From assembly GCA_913777615.1 (NCBI GenBank), contig CAJYTK010000004.1, positions 308,408-372,407 on the forward strand: a stretch of DNA of 64,000 bases, given 5' to 3'. The DNA comes from an uncultured Agrobacterium sp. Lineage in GTDB: Bacteria; Pseudomonadota; Alphaproteobacteria; Rhizobiales; Rhizobiaceae. Below, in pieces: positions 47,208-55,462 of the stretch (positions are counted from its first letter, which is position 1; every line of letters begins with the position of its first letter). The position numbers were made by a program, and so were the translations under genes. The notes below the pieces were generated by a model. That model was not told where the DNA came from. It made no database searches and saw nothing but the letters and a program-made list of their open reading frames with translations.

Positions 47208-47948
47208 TCAGTCCAGCCAGCCGCCTTCAATGGCGTTGCCGATGCGGTTCATCCCATTCTTGCGGGCCAGCGCAGCCATGGGCGCTGCGTCGTAGCGGAT
47301 ATTGCGATGGGTCACCTGCCAGCCGAGCGCGGTCTCTTCGAGAACCGCATAGGAAGCGAGCCCATGACCAACCTCCACCTGATGATAGACGGGCTCGTCA
47401 TCCTTCCAGCCGGGACAGCCGACGCTGCCCGGATTGACGATCAGCCTTCCGTCGGAAAGCTGCACGATGCGGGCGATATGCGTGTGGCCGCACAGCATGA
47501 TCGGCTGATGGATGCCGCTGGCGAGCGCCTCAATCTCGGCACGCGGGCGAAGATGCAGCACGCCTTCCGGCAATATACGCTCCAGCCAGTAATCGAGATC
47601 GCCAGCCGGTGAGCCGTGACAGCAATAGGCCACGCCCTTGAACACCATGTCGAAGGGCAAGGTCTTCAGCCAGTCGATATCTGCAGGTGAAAGCTGCGGG
47701 AAGATCGTCTTTTCCCACGGTCCCATCTCATCGGGCTGCTGTTCGATCAAGGCACGGTCATGATTGCCGCGCACCGTCAAAATGCCACGGTCGATCAGCA
47801 GTCTCGCCGTGCGCCCCGCATCCAGCGGTCCGCTGAAACAGTCGCCAAGATTGACGATATCGGTGATCCCAAGCTTTTCAATATCTGCCAGCACCGCTTC
47901 GAGTGCCGCATGGTTTCCGTGAACATCGGCAATCACGGCAAAGATCAT
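47208..47948 (-). CDS. Metallophosphoesterase (YfcE/MJ0936-like)
   Basis: The 246-residue protein has the calcineurin-like metal-binding motifs DVHGN (8-12), NLGDCFSGP, RGNHDRAL, and GHTHIARIV with a following NPGSVGCP. Relatives are small phosphodiesterases and phosphatases of uncertain substrate. It starts five bases after uraH ends, so it is probably the last gene of the puuE-uraD-mntA-hepT-allA-uraH operon. A role in purine or nucleotide breakdown is suggested only by this position. Confidence 0.9.
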   Translation of the reverse strand: MIFAVIADVHGNHAALEAVLADIEKLGITDIVNLGDCFSGPLDAGRTARLLIDRGILTVRGNHDRALIEQQPDEMGPWEKTIFPQLSPADIDWLKTLPFDMVFKGVAYCCHGSPAGDLDYWLERILPEGVLHLRPRAEIEALASGIHQPIMLCGHTHIARIVQLSDGRLIVNPGSVGCPGWKDDEPVYHQVEVGHGLASYAVLEETALGWQVTHRNIRYDAAPMAALARKNGMNRIGNAIEGGWLD

Positions 47949-47953
47949 GGCGA

Positions 47954-48310
47954 TCAGCTGCCGCGATAGGTGGAATAGCTGAAGGGAGAAAGCAGCAGCG
48001 GCACGTGATAATGCCCGGCCTCATCGGCAATGCCGAAGCGGATGGGAATGATGTCTAGGAAGGCAGGTTCGGGAAGTACAAGGCCTTTTTGGCGCAAGTA
48101 ATCGCCCGCATGGAAAACCAGCTCATACTGTCCGGCGCGAAACGCCTCCCCCACCAGGAGCGGCCCACCATCCACCCGGCCATCGCTGTTTGTCTCTACG
48201 CTCTTCAGCTTCTCGCGACGCTCACCATCCAGCCGGTAGAGATCGATTTTCAGCCCTTGCGCAGGCGTGCCATGGGCAGCATCGAGAACATGTGTCGTGA
48301 GGCCGGTCAT
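47954..48310 (-). CDS. uraH: 5-Hydroxyisourate hydrolase
   Basis: The 118-residue transthyretin-related protein has the conserved N-terminal THVLDAAHG with His7 and the diagnostic C-terminus YRGS (115-118). It hydrolyses 5-hydroxyisourate, the urate oxidase product, to OHCU, which UraD then decarboxylates. The gene overlaps allA by four bases. It completes the pathway begun by PuuD encoded 11 kb away. Confidence 0.96.
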   Translation of the reverse strand: MTGLTTHVLDAAHGTPAQGLKIDLYRLDGERREKLKSVETNSDGRVDGGPLLVGEAFRAGQYELVFHAGDYLRQKGLVLPEPAFLDIIPIRFGIADEAGHYHVPLLLSPFSYSTYRGS

Positions 48311-48807
48311 GGGCGTGGCTCCGCTATCAAAAAGGGTTGCTCGTAAAAATATTCTTCCAGATTAACGCCTGGCCCATCGCGGTCCACCACCAGGAAATCG
48401 CTGGTCTCACCGATCGTCATCAGCGGATGGTGCCAGACATTGCGATGATAGTTCACCCCTTGACCGGGCGCTGCCAGAAAGGCGTGGGGCCGACCGGGCT
48501 TGCCACCCTCATCCTCCGCGACCACCACAAGGAAGGGTCGCGCCGAAAGCGGCGAAAAGCTCTGGCTGCCAAACGGATGCCGCTCCATCATATCCACGGC
48601 ATGGGGAAAACGCCTTGGCTTGCCCCGAAAGATGTTGATCACCACCCGCGCGCCCTCACCCGTGACATCGGCTTGAGAGAGCGCATGATAACGCTCGGTA
48701 TTGCCGCCATTGATGAGGCGCATCGTCGACGGATCGGCTTCGATGACATCGCCAAAGGCACGAAAGGCTTCGCGCTCGAGAGGGCGGATTTCCAGAAACT
48801 CACTCAA
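48307..48807 (-). CDS. allA: Ureidoglycolate lyase
   Basis: The 166-residue cupin-fold enzyme splits ureidoglycolate into glyoxylate and urea. Family features include [24 protein letters not shown] with a conserved His, [20 protein letters not shown] and [14 protein letters not shown]. Translation seems to start at TTG (48807), with AAGGTGA seven bases upstream inside the hepT stop region. Only three bases separate hepT and allA, so the two are tightly coupled. Confidence 0.94.
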   Translation of the reverse strand: MSEFLEIRPLEREAFRAFGDVIEADPSTMRLINGGNTERYHALSQADVTGEGARVVINIFRGKPRRFPHAVDMMERHPFGSQSFSPLSARPFLVVVAEDEGGKPGRPHAFLAAPGQGVNYHRNVWHHPLMTIGETSDFLVVDRDGPGVNLEEYFYEQPFLIAEPRP

Positions 48808-48810
48808 TGC

Positions 48811-49173
48811 TCATTCACCTTGCGCTCGCCAGTTTCGGATGGTGGCAAGATGCTCTTGCAACTCGGGAATACTCTCCGTCACCGTCTTCCAGACAACAGA
48901 CATTTCAGCTCGGAAATAGTCATGCACGATGAGGTTTCGCATACCCTTCATCCGCGCCCAAGGGATATCGGGGTGTTGCCGCAAGAACTCCGGCGCTCCT
49001 CGGTCGATCTTGACCACAGCTTCTCCAATGATCGCAAGCCCCATCATCACCGCCATCTGTGTCCGTTCGTCGGAAAGAAATGCGGCCTCGTCCATGTCCG
49101 TGACGAATTTCAGAATACTTGCCGTAGCGCTCTCGATCTCTTCGAGCTGGAGAAGCAGCCGGTCCGAATTCAT
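48811..49173 (-). CDS. hepT: HepT-family toxin (HEPN ribonuclease)
   Basis: The 120-residue protein is a HEPN-domain protein of the HepT/DUF86 family. The catalytic RX4HXY motif is intact as R79-NLIV-H84-D-Y86. HepT toxins are RNases that the partner MntA inactivates by adenylylating the motif tyrosine. The start overlaps the mntA stop by four bases, and three bases separate its stop from allA. A toxin-antitoxin pair inside a purine catabolic operon is unusual. Confidence 0.92.
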   Translation of the reverse strand: MNSDRLLLQLEEIESATASILKFVTDMDEAAFLSDERTQMAVMMGLAIIGEAVVKIDRGAPEFLRQHPDIPWARMKGMRNLIVHDYFRAEMSVVWKTVTESIPELQEHLATIRNWRAQGE

Positions 49174-49460
49174 ATCGGCTTTGCTTCCTGCAACACACGA
49201 TCCCTGATCCTGGCATGAAGCCCACCAGATGTGACGACATCGACAGGCACGCCCAGAGTCTCGGACAGTTCTTCGAGTAATCCTCCGAGGTCGAAAAGCG
49301 TCGTCTCCGGCAAGGCATCGACCAGAATATCGAGATCGCTATCCGAGCGATCTTCGCCGCGCGCCACCGAACCGAAGACACGCGGGTTTGCCGCGTTGAA
49401 GCGCTTCGTCGCTTCGCGGATCGCCTCCCGATTCTGTTCCATCACCTCCGACGGTCTCAT
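49170..49460 (-). CDS. mntA: MntA-family nucleotidyltransferase antitoxin
   Basis: The 96-residue protein carries the minimal nucleotidyltransferase motif GSX10DXD intact: G30-S31, then D42 and D44 (SVARGEDRSDSDLDILV). MntA proteins protect cells by adenylylating HepT. It lies upstream of hepT with a four-base overlap, the usual order, and 62 bases after the uraD stop codon. Confidence 0.92.
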   Translation of the reverse strand: MRPSEVMEQNREAIREATKRFNAANPRVFGSVARGEDRSDSDLDILVDALPETTLFDLGGLLEELSETLGVPVDVVTSGGLHARIRDRVLQEAKPI

Positions 49461-49522
49461 CGCTCAAATCCTTTGCTGGCAGAGAATATAGAGCGAGAAA
49501 CCCCGCATGGAAAGCCGCCGCA

Positions 49523-50029
49523 TCAGGCAGCAGTCTCAGGCAACAGCGCGGAAAGGCGCAAGTAAGCGATCTTCTCCACCTGCGCGGTTGCCGTGGCAAA
49601 CTCCTGTTCGGCATCGTTGTGAATGCGCTCTTCGAAGGCACGCAGAATATCGTCCTTGTTAAGCCCCTTCACTGCGATGATGAAAGGAAAGCCGTTCTTC
49701 TCCACGTAGGCCGTGTTGAGCTCTGTAAAACGCGCATGCTCCGCCAGTGTCAGTCGATCGAGCCCGGCACCGGCCTGTTCCTTTTTGCTGTCTTCTGTCA
49801 GCCCACCGGCAATGGCGAGCTTGCCAGCAAGATCCGGATGCGCCCGCAAGACGCCAAGACGCTCCTCATAAGATGCCGCACGAAACGGCACGCACAACGC
49901 CTCGTGAACACTTCTCGCCGTCAGCGGCTCCACCACGACACCTGAATCATAGGCGCGTTCGGCGATAAAGGGGGAATGCTCGAAGACGCCGCCGAAGCGG
50001 CTGATGAAATCGTCACGCTCTAGCATCAA
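49523..50029 (-). CDS. uraD: OHCU decarboxylase
   Basis: The 168-residue enzyme decarboxylates 2-oxo-4-hydroxy-4-carboxy-5-ureidoimidazoline to S-allantoin. Family features include RFGGVFEHSPFIAERAY, the region RVLRAHPDL with the catalytic His, and the C-terminal FPFIIAVKGLNKDDIL. It overlaps puuE by four bases. Together with UraH it processes the PuuD product to allantoin. Confidence 0.95.
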   Translation of the reverse strand: MMLERDDFISRFGGVFEHSPFIAERAYDSGVVVEPLTARSVHEALCVPFRAASYEERLGVLRAHPDLAGKLAIAGGLTEDSKKEQAGAGLDRLTLAEHARFTELNTAYVEKNGFPFIIAVKGLNKDDILRAFEERIHNDAEQEFATATAQVEKIAYLRLSALLPETAA

Positions 50030-50949
50030 AGCGCCTCCGGCTTGTGATGCTCATGCCAGTGGCGCGCGATGTCGATACGCTGCGGTATCCAGACCTTCTC
50101 GTGGCCGAGCACATATTCGATGAAGCGGCGAAGCGCTGCCGCACGTCCCGGACGACCGACCAGACGGCAATGAAGCCCGACACTCATCATCTTGGCCGAG
50201 CCTTCCACGCCCTCTTGATAGAGCACGTCGAAGGCATCCTTCAGATAGGTGTAGAACTGATCGCCGGAATTGAAGCCCTGCGGCGTGGCAAAGCGCATGT
50301 CATTGGTTTCAAGCGTATAGGGGATGATGAGGAACGGATCGTTCTTTGCCCCCTTCACCCAATAGGGCAGATCGTCGGCGTAGGAATCGGAGGAATAGAG
50401 GAAGCCACCCTCCTCCATGACGAGCTTTAGCGTATGGTCCGACGGCTTGCCCTGATACATGCCGTAGGGGCGCTCGCCCGTCAGTTCGGTGTGGAGCCGC
50501 ACCGCTTCGAGGATGTGCTTGCGCTCTTCCTCTTCGGAATAATCCTTATATTCCAGCCAGCGGTAGCCATGGCTGGCGATCTCCCATCCGGCTTCTTTCA
50601 TGGCGGCAACCGCCTCCGGGTTGCGCGCCATAGCCGAGGTGACGCCGTACACGGTGGTGGTCACGCCAAGCGAGGTGAACATGCGCCACAGACGCCAGAA
50701 ACCGGCGCGCGAGCCGTATTCGTAGATCGATTCCATGTTCAGGTTGCGCTGCCCCGGCCATGGTTGCGCGCCGACGATTTCCGACAGCAGCGATTCCGAC
50801 GCCTTGTCATTGTCGAGAATGCAACTCTCTCCGCCCTCTTCGTAATTGATGACGAATTGCACGGCGATGCGCGCACCGCCCGGCCATTTCGGATCGGGGG
50901 CGTTGCGGCCATAACCAATGAGATTGCGGGGATAGTCTGCGGAAATCAT
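50026..50949 (-). CDS. puuE: Allantoinase, PuuE type (polysaccharide deacetylase fold)
   Basis: The 307-residue enzyme belongs to the NodB-like allantoinase family rather than the metal amidohydrolase type. Diagnostic sequence includes NYEEGGE near residue 35, EYGSRAGFWRLWRMF, ASHGYRWLEYKDY and HCRLVGRPGRA. It hydrolyses allantoin to allantoate. The ATG at 50949 (MISADYPRNLIGYG) is preferred over an in-frame ATG at 50985. A perfect 18-base palindrome lies just upstream. It is the first gene of the minus-strand purine operon; allantoicase is not in the window. Confidence 0.94.
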   Translation of the reverse strand: MISADYPRNLIGYGRNAPDPKWPGGARIAVQFVINYEEGGESCILDNDKASESLLSEIVGAQPWPGQRNLNMESIYEYGSRAGFWRLWRMFTSLGVTTTVYGVTSAMARNPEAVAAMKEAGWEIASHGYRWLEYKDYSEEEERKHILEAVRLHTELTGERPYGMYQGKPSDHTLKLVMEEGGFLYSSDSYADDLPYWVKGAKNDPFLIIPYTLETNDMRFATPQGFNSGDQFYTYLKDAFDVLYQEGVEGSAKMMSVGLHCRLVGRPGRAAALRRFIEYVLGHEKVWIPQRIDIARHWHEHHKPEAL

Positions 50950-50958
50950 CAAATCACC

Positions 50959-50976
50959 TTCACGAAATTTCGTGAA
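50959..50976. promoter_or_regulatory. Perfect 18-base palindrome upstream of puuE
   Basis: TTCACGAAATTTCGTGAA is its own reverse complement. It lies 9 bases before the puuE start codon, overlapping or flanking the ribosome binding site, and could be a repressor operator for the purine operon. No matching site was seen upstream of xdhA or puuD. Confidence 0.6.
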
Positions 50977-51078
50977 CGGTAGCATTGCAGACCGGAAAGT
51001 CGAGAGCGTTTCAGCGCAATTTCACCAAAAGCGCCCGCTGCCTTTTCGCTGGGCTGAGGCGTCCAGCGCACCTCGCAA

Positions 51079-51786
51079 TCAGGCGATCTTGCGCGCCGAG
51101 ACACGACCCATGGGATGCAGCGAATGCACCCTGAACGGTGCCCCCGGCTCCTCTTCGACAAAGAGCGCCAGATTGGCAAACTCCAGCGGGCGTTCGAGGA
51201 GAGCAGCGAACACGCTGCGCAATGCACGCTCCAGGCGCGCACAATCGGCCGGTACGATGGCCCCTGTGAGCGTCATTTGAAAACGAAACTCATCCATGAC
51301 GTAAGGGTGCCCCCAGCGGTGCAGATTGGTCAGCTGCGTAGCAGACAGCCGGTGCGGATCGGCCCGGTCGATATCTGCATCCGACAGCGGTGTACGATAC
51401 CGGTCGAAATCCTGCACGACGCTGGCTGCGAGAAAATTCAAAGTCTCTGACGGCCACGACGGTACGAGCCCATAGCTGTTACCGAGCTTGGCGATTTCGA
51501 GCGGCGGCAACGTGAAAGGCTGGTGTGCACCGGCAAACCGCATCAGGTCACGAAGCAGCGCGGCTTCGGTCATGCCCTCGGCAAGCTGGAACGGCGCCTT
51601 GATCGCACCATGGAAACCGTAGCGGCGCGGAAGTGCGGTGAAGTAGGAGAGTTCCTGCATTCCAAGGCCGGTCTGCGCAGGCGGCTCCACGCTGTGGCCG
51701 GAATAGACGTCACGACCGAGCCACGATGCAGCAGCAAAAGTCATCGGGTCATTCGGGGAAGGGGTGTAATGAATGGCGTACCGCAT
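51079..51786 (-). CDS. DUF1045 protein, 2H phosphoesterase-like with altered motifs
   Basis: The 235-residue protein matches DUF1045 (phosphonate operon protein), a relative of 2H phosphoesterases. As I recall, family members carry YGFHATLKAPF and EFRFHMTLT. Here the first motif reads YGFHGAIKAPF and the second EFRFQMTLT, so the second catalytic His is replaced by Gln and the first HxT by HGA. No phosphonate (phn) genes lie nearby. It lies upstream of puuE on the same strand with a 129-base gap that contains the palindrome. Confidence 0.85.
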   Translation of the reverse strand: MRYAIHYTPSPNDPMTFAAASWLGRDVYSGHSVEPPAQTGLGMQELSYFTALPRRYGFHGAIKAPFQLAEGMTEAALLRDLMRFAGAHQPFTLPPLEIAKLGNSYGLVPSWPSETLNFLAASVVQDFDRYRTPLSDADIDRADPHRLSATQLTNLHRWGHPYVMDEFRFQMTLTGAIVPADCARLERALRSVFAALLERPLEFANLALFVEEEPGAPFRVHSLHPMGRVSARKIA

Positions 51787-51891
51787 GCGTCGTCACCTCG
51801 CCCCGCTCAACTGGGATTTATGTCTGTCTGTTCATGGCGACAGCAGATAGGTGATTTGCGTGACAGATTAACGACGTGGTCCGAACGTCGC

Positions 51892-53085
51892 TCACAGATT
51901 TGCGTGAACAAGCGCAAGATGCGCATCGGTGCGGAAGCTGGAAGGCACATCCATATCCTTGCCCTGAACAGCGCAAAGTGCGGCATCCGCAAGACGATGA
52001 GCCAAACCGAAACTCACCTTGAAGCCGCCGGTTAGCGCTACGATGTGGGAGTGTTCAGGATGCGCCCCCACCATCGGATCACGACCGATGGCCTTTGGCC
52101 GAAGCCCGGCCCAGCGTTCGATGATCTTGGCCTTCGAAAGCTCCGGCACGATCTCTCTCGCTGCGCGCAAAAGAGCATCCAGTTTGTCATCGGTGACGAA
52201 GGGCTCAGCAAAAGAATCCTCGCTGGTGCTGCCGATTGCGACTGTCCCGTCCTCATGCGGCACGATGTAAATTCCATTGAGGAACACCACCGGCATGGTG
52301 GAATCGATCGATCCCCGCAACAGGGCAGCCTGCCCTTTGACCGCCTGCCCGAGTGCAGCCTCGGACCGGAGAGCAAATGTCTGCGTCAAAAGGGGAAAAG
52401 AGGCGTACCCCGCCGAAACAATAGCGTGCGAGAACGACAGGCGCGATCCGTCGTCGAAATGCGCAATGCTGTCCTTGCCGAGCGATACGATCTTTTGTCT
52501 CTCTACGACACGCACATGCCGCGACGCATTGAGAAACGCAGTCAGTGACGCAACCAAGCCGCGCGGAGAGACCTTCGCGGCGAAGGTGTCATGCACGAAC
52601 CCCGCCTGCCCTGCCGATGCATCGACCCAGTTGTCCGCCGGTGGCGCATCCAGCACGTGCCAGTGGAACCGCTGGCCCTGCTGATCCCAATTGGTCTTCG
52701 CCTCCTGACTATGGCGCTCAGCAATCACACGCAGATGCGGTTTCGGCAGCGGGATGATGCGCCCGCACCGCCTGTATCCAGCCGAGAGGCCTGTCTCGGC
52801 TTCAAGCCGCGCAATCTCGTCTTCCAATGTCAGAAGCGCATCGAACTGGAACTGCTTCTTGTCGTTCCAGCGATCTGGCATATGCGGCATCAGCGCGCCA
52901 AGCAGACCCCCACTCGCGCCGCAACCTGCGTGCCCGGCATCGACAAGTACCGTATCGATCCCCAGACGGTCAGCTTTCCGCGCCGCCCACAGCCCCATGA
53001 TACCGCCGCCGATGATCAGCAGCGACGCACTGGGCGGCAAAGATGATTGACCTCTGTGATCGGGAAGACTATCGGCTTGGACCAT
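51892..53085 (-). CDS. FAD-dependent oxidoreductase (DAO family, possible MnmC C-terminal half)
   Basis: The 397-residue protein has an N-terminal FAD-binding motif LLIIGGGIMGLWAA near residue 22, GAGCGASGGLLGALMPHMPD-type sequence after it, and a C-terminal FAD motif in LTGGFKVSFGLAHRLAD. The GLLGALMPHMP segment recalls the oxidoreductase domain of bifunctional MnmC, which removes the carboxymethyl group from cmnm5U in tRNA. Its neighbour is mnmD, the other half of MnmC, on the opposite strand with overlapping start codons. The role is inference; another amine oxidase activity is possible. Confidence 0.85.
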   Translation of the reverse strand: MVQADSLPDHRGQSSLPPSASLLIIGGGIMGLWAARKADRLGIDTVLVDAGHAGCGASGGLLGALMPHMPDRWNDKKQFQFDALLTLEDEIARLEAETGLSAGYRRCGRIIPLPKPHLRVIAERHSQEAKTNWDQQGQRFHWHVLDAPPADNWVDASAGQAGFVHDTFAAKVSPRGLVASLTAFLNASRHVRVVERQKIVSLGKDSIAHFDDGSRLSFSHAIVSAGYASFPLLTQTFALRSEAALGQAVKGQAALLRGSIDSTMPVVFLNGIYIVPHEDGTVAIGSTSEDSFAEPFVTDDKLDALLRAAREIVPELSKAKIIERWAGLRPKAIGRDPMVGAHPEHSHIVALTGGFKVSFGLAHRLADAALCAVQGKDMDVPSSFRTDAHLALVHANL

Positions 53086-53830
53086 GACACATCCCGAAGA
53101 CTTGGACCCGGACAGCACCGGCGAAAACATGCTGGATTGGCGAGAGGGCGATATGCCCTATTCGCTGGCCTTTGGCGATCATTTTTATTGCCAGACGGAT
53201 GGGCGGCTGGAATGCGGCCATGTCTTCCTGAACGGCAATGGCCTTCCAGGTCGCTGGGCCGATCAGCAGGAAGAAACATTCCTCATCGGTGAACTCGGCT
53301 TCGGTACCGCGCTCAATCTCACCGAAACATGGCGACAGTGGAAGCTTGCACGCCGCCCCGGCAAGACATTGCACTTCGTTTCCTTCGAACTCTACCCCAT
53401 GCGGGCGCAAGAGATCGACCGGGCGCTGTCGCGCTGGCCGGAAGTCGACACGGAACGTCAGGCCCTCGTCGCGCTGTGGCCGCAAGAGCCGCAAGGCATC
53501 ATTGCGCTGCAACTGGATGATCAGACGAAGCTCACCGTTGTCTGCGGCGAGGCACTCCAAGGTATCAGGACGAGTGCGCTTACCTTCGACGCCTGGTTCC
53601 TGGATGGATTTGCGCCATCGCGCAATCCAGACATGTGGTCGGTAGAGATCATGAACTCAATATATGAAAAGACGCGTGAGAGCGGAACCTTTGCGACCTA
53701 TGCCGCCGCAGGCTTCGTGCGTCGCAATCTGCAGGCCGTCGGCTTCAAGGTCGAACGCCGCAAGGGTTTTGCCGGTAAACGGGAAATGCTGTGCGGCATC
53801 AAGCATATCGATACGAACTCGCCCAACTAG
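53084..53830 (+). CDS. mnmD: tRNA (5-methylaminomethyl-2-thiouridine) methyltransferase MnmD
   Basis: The 248-residue DUF752 methyltransferase resembles the N-terminal domain of MnmC. Features include DWREGDMPYS and FNG-like sequence, the SAM-binding ELGFGTALNL motif near residue 70, FDAWFLDGFAPSRNPDMW, and AGFVRRNLQAVGF plus KREMLCG at the C-terminus. It makes mnm5s2U at the tRNA wobble position. The ATG shares two bases with the start codon of the divergent oxidoreductase gene, so either this start or the other may lie further inside; an ATG at 53129 is an alternative. Confidence 0.92.
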   Translation: MTHPEDLDPDSTGENMLDWREGDMPYSLAFGDHFYCQTDGRLECGHVFLNGNGLPGRWADQQEETFLIGELGFGTALNLTETWRQWKLARRPGKTLHFVSFELYPMRAQEIDRALSRWPEVDTERQALVALWPQEPQGIIALQLDDQTKLTVVCGEALQGIRTSALTFDAWFLDGFAPSRNPDMWSVEIMNSIYEKTRESGTFATYAAAGFVRRNLQAVGFKVERRKGFAGKREMLCGIKHIDTNSPN

Positions 53831-53864
53831 CCTCGTCATCGTCCTGAAAACACGCTCAAAACAA

Positions 53865-53892
53865 AAACGCCCGGATCAACGTCCGGGCGTTT
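53865..53892. terminator. Bidirectional terminator between mnmD and the helicase gene
   Basis: AAACGCCCGGA (53865-53875) and TCCGGGCGTTT (53882-53892) form an 11-base-pair stem. The minus-strand side is followed by TTTTTGTTTT, which strongly terminates the helicase transcript; the plus side has only TTTG. Confidence 0.85.
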
Positions 53893-53911
53893 GTGCATTC
53901 ATCAGGCTGGA

Positions 53912-55462
53912 TCAGCCGCGCTTGCGACCGCGACCGGCGTTACCGGCAGGACGCGCCTGACCGGCAGCGGCAAAGGAGCCGGACTTGCGAGCCGGACGGC
54001 CCTGACCGCCGCGGTGCTTGCGCGGACCGGCAGACTTCGCGCCCTCGCCACCGTCAACCTTGGTGCGCTTGAAGTCGGACGTGACTTCCAGATCGTTATC
54101 GCGCTCGACCGGAGCGAACTCGCCGGCACGCTGACCGCGGAAATCGCCGTTGCGGCGTCCGCCTTCACGATGACCACCTTCACGGTGACCGCCTTCACGA
54201 TGACCGCGCGCCGGACGGTCGCCATGCGAACGCTCGCCGCGCTCGCCACCCTGACGACGTCCACCGTTGCCTGCGCCGTTTCCACGACCGCCACGGTTGC
54301 CGCTACCGCGGGTCGGGCTGGCAAGACCTTCCGGACGCTCACCGGAGAGGACCGGAATTTCGATCTTCATCAGCTTTTCGATGTCGTGCAGCAGACGGGT
54401 TTCGTCCGGTGCGCAAAACGCAATCGCGATACCATCACGACCCGCACGGGCCGTACGACCGATGCGGTGAACATAGGCATCCGCCACTTCAGGCAAGTCG
54501 TAGTTGAAGACGTGCGTTACGGCTGGAATGTCGATGCCGCGTGCAGCAACGTCGGTCGCCACCAGCACCTTGACTTCGCCATCCTTGAAGCCCTTCAACG
54601 CGCGCTCGCGCTGACCCTGGCTCTTGTTGCCGTGGATCGAAGCAACCTTATAGCCGACATGTTCGAGATGCTTGTAAAGCTTCTCGGCGCCATGCTTGGT
54701 GCGAAGGAAGACGATGGCGCGGCCATCCGGATTTTCGGCAAGCGACTTCTTCAGGAGGTCGGTCTTGTCGTTCTTGCCGGCGACGAAGTGAACATACTGC
54801 TCGACCTTGTCGGCAGCCTTGCCCGGAGGCGTCACTTCCACCTTGACCGGATCGGTCAGGTAGCTGCCGGCGAGATCGGCAATCGCCTTCGGCATGGTGG
54901 CCGAGAACAGAAGCGTCTGGCGCTTTGCCGGCACCATCTTGGAAATCTTGCGCAGGTCGTGGATGAAGCCGAGATCGAGCATCTGGTCGGCTTCGTCGAG
55001 CACGAGATGCGTGACCTTGGACAGCGAAATTGCGTTACGGGTGATCAGGTCGAGCAGGCGGCCTGGGGTCGCGACCAGAATGTCGGTGCCCTTTTCCAGC
55101 TGCAGCTGCTGCTTGTTGATCGACGCGCCGCCGACAACCTGGTTGATACGCAGAGGCGTCTTCTTGACGAAGGAGCGCAGGTTCTCGCCGATCTGGTTGA
55201 CCAGCTCGCGCGTCGGCGCAAGGATCAGAGAACGGGTGGTGCGGTTGGCAGGACGTTCGGCATGCTTCATCAGCATTTCGATCATCGGCAGACCGAATGC
55301 GGCAGTCTTGCCGGTGCCGGTCTGTGCAAGACCGATAACATCGCGGCCTTCCATGAGAAGTGGGATGGCTTTCGCCTGAATAGGTGTTGGTGTCGTATAA
55401 CCGAGTGCGGTGACAGCGGCCACGATCTTTTCGGAGAGGCCGAGTTCGTTAAAACTGGTCAA
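53912..55462 (-). CDS. DEAD-box RNA helicase, RhlE-like
   Basis: The 516-residue protein contains all core motifs: Q motif (TPTPIQAKAI), motif I QTGTGKT at 47-53, PTREL, TPGR, DEAD at 156-159, SAT at 187-189, and HRIGRTARAG in the second RecA domain. A basic tail of about 120 residues follows, Gly/Arg-rich, with tandem HREGG repeats and patches of Lys/Arg, suited to RNA binding. Such helicases remodel rRNA and mRNA structure, often in the cold. Translation starts at TTG (55462) with AAAGG eight bases upstream. A strong hairpin lies in the 5' leader. Confidence 0.95.
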   Translation of the reverse strand: MTSFNELGLSEKIVAAVTALGYTTPTPIQAKAIPLLMEGRDVIGLAQTGTGKTAAFGLPMIEMLMKHAERPANRTTRSLILAPTRELVNQIGENLRSFVKKTPLRINQVVGGASINKQQLQLEKGTDILVATPGRLLDLITRNAISLSKVTHLVLDEADQMLDLGFIHDLRKISKMVPAKRQTLLFSATMPKAIADLAGSYLTDPVKVEVTPPGKAADKVEQYVHFVAGKNDKTDLLKKSLAENPDGRAIVFLRTKHGAEKLYKHLEHVGYKVASIHGNKSQGQRERALKGFKDGEVKVLVATDVAARGIDIPAVTHVFNYDLPEVADAYVHRIGRTARAGRDGIAIAFCAPDETRLLHDIEKLMKIEIPVLSGERPEGLASPTRGSGNRGGRGNGAGNGGRRQGGERGERSHGDRPARGHREGGHREGGHREGGRRNGDFRGQRAGEFAPVERDNDLEVTSDFKRTKVDGGEGAKSAGPRKHRGGQGRPARKSGSFAAAGQARPAGNAGRGRKRG

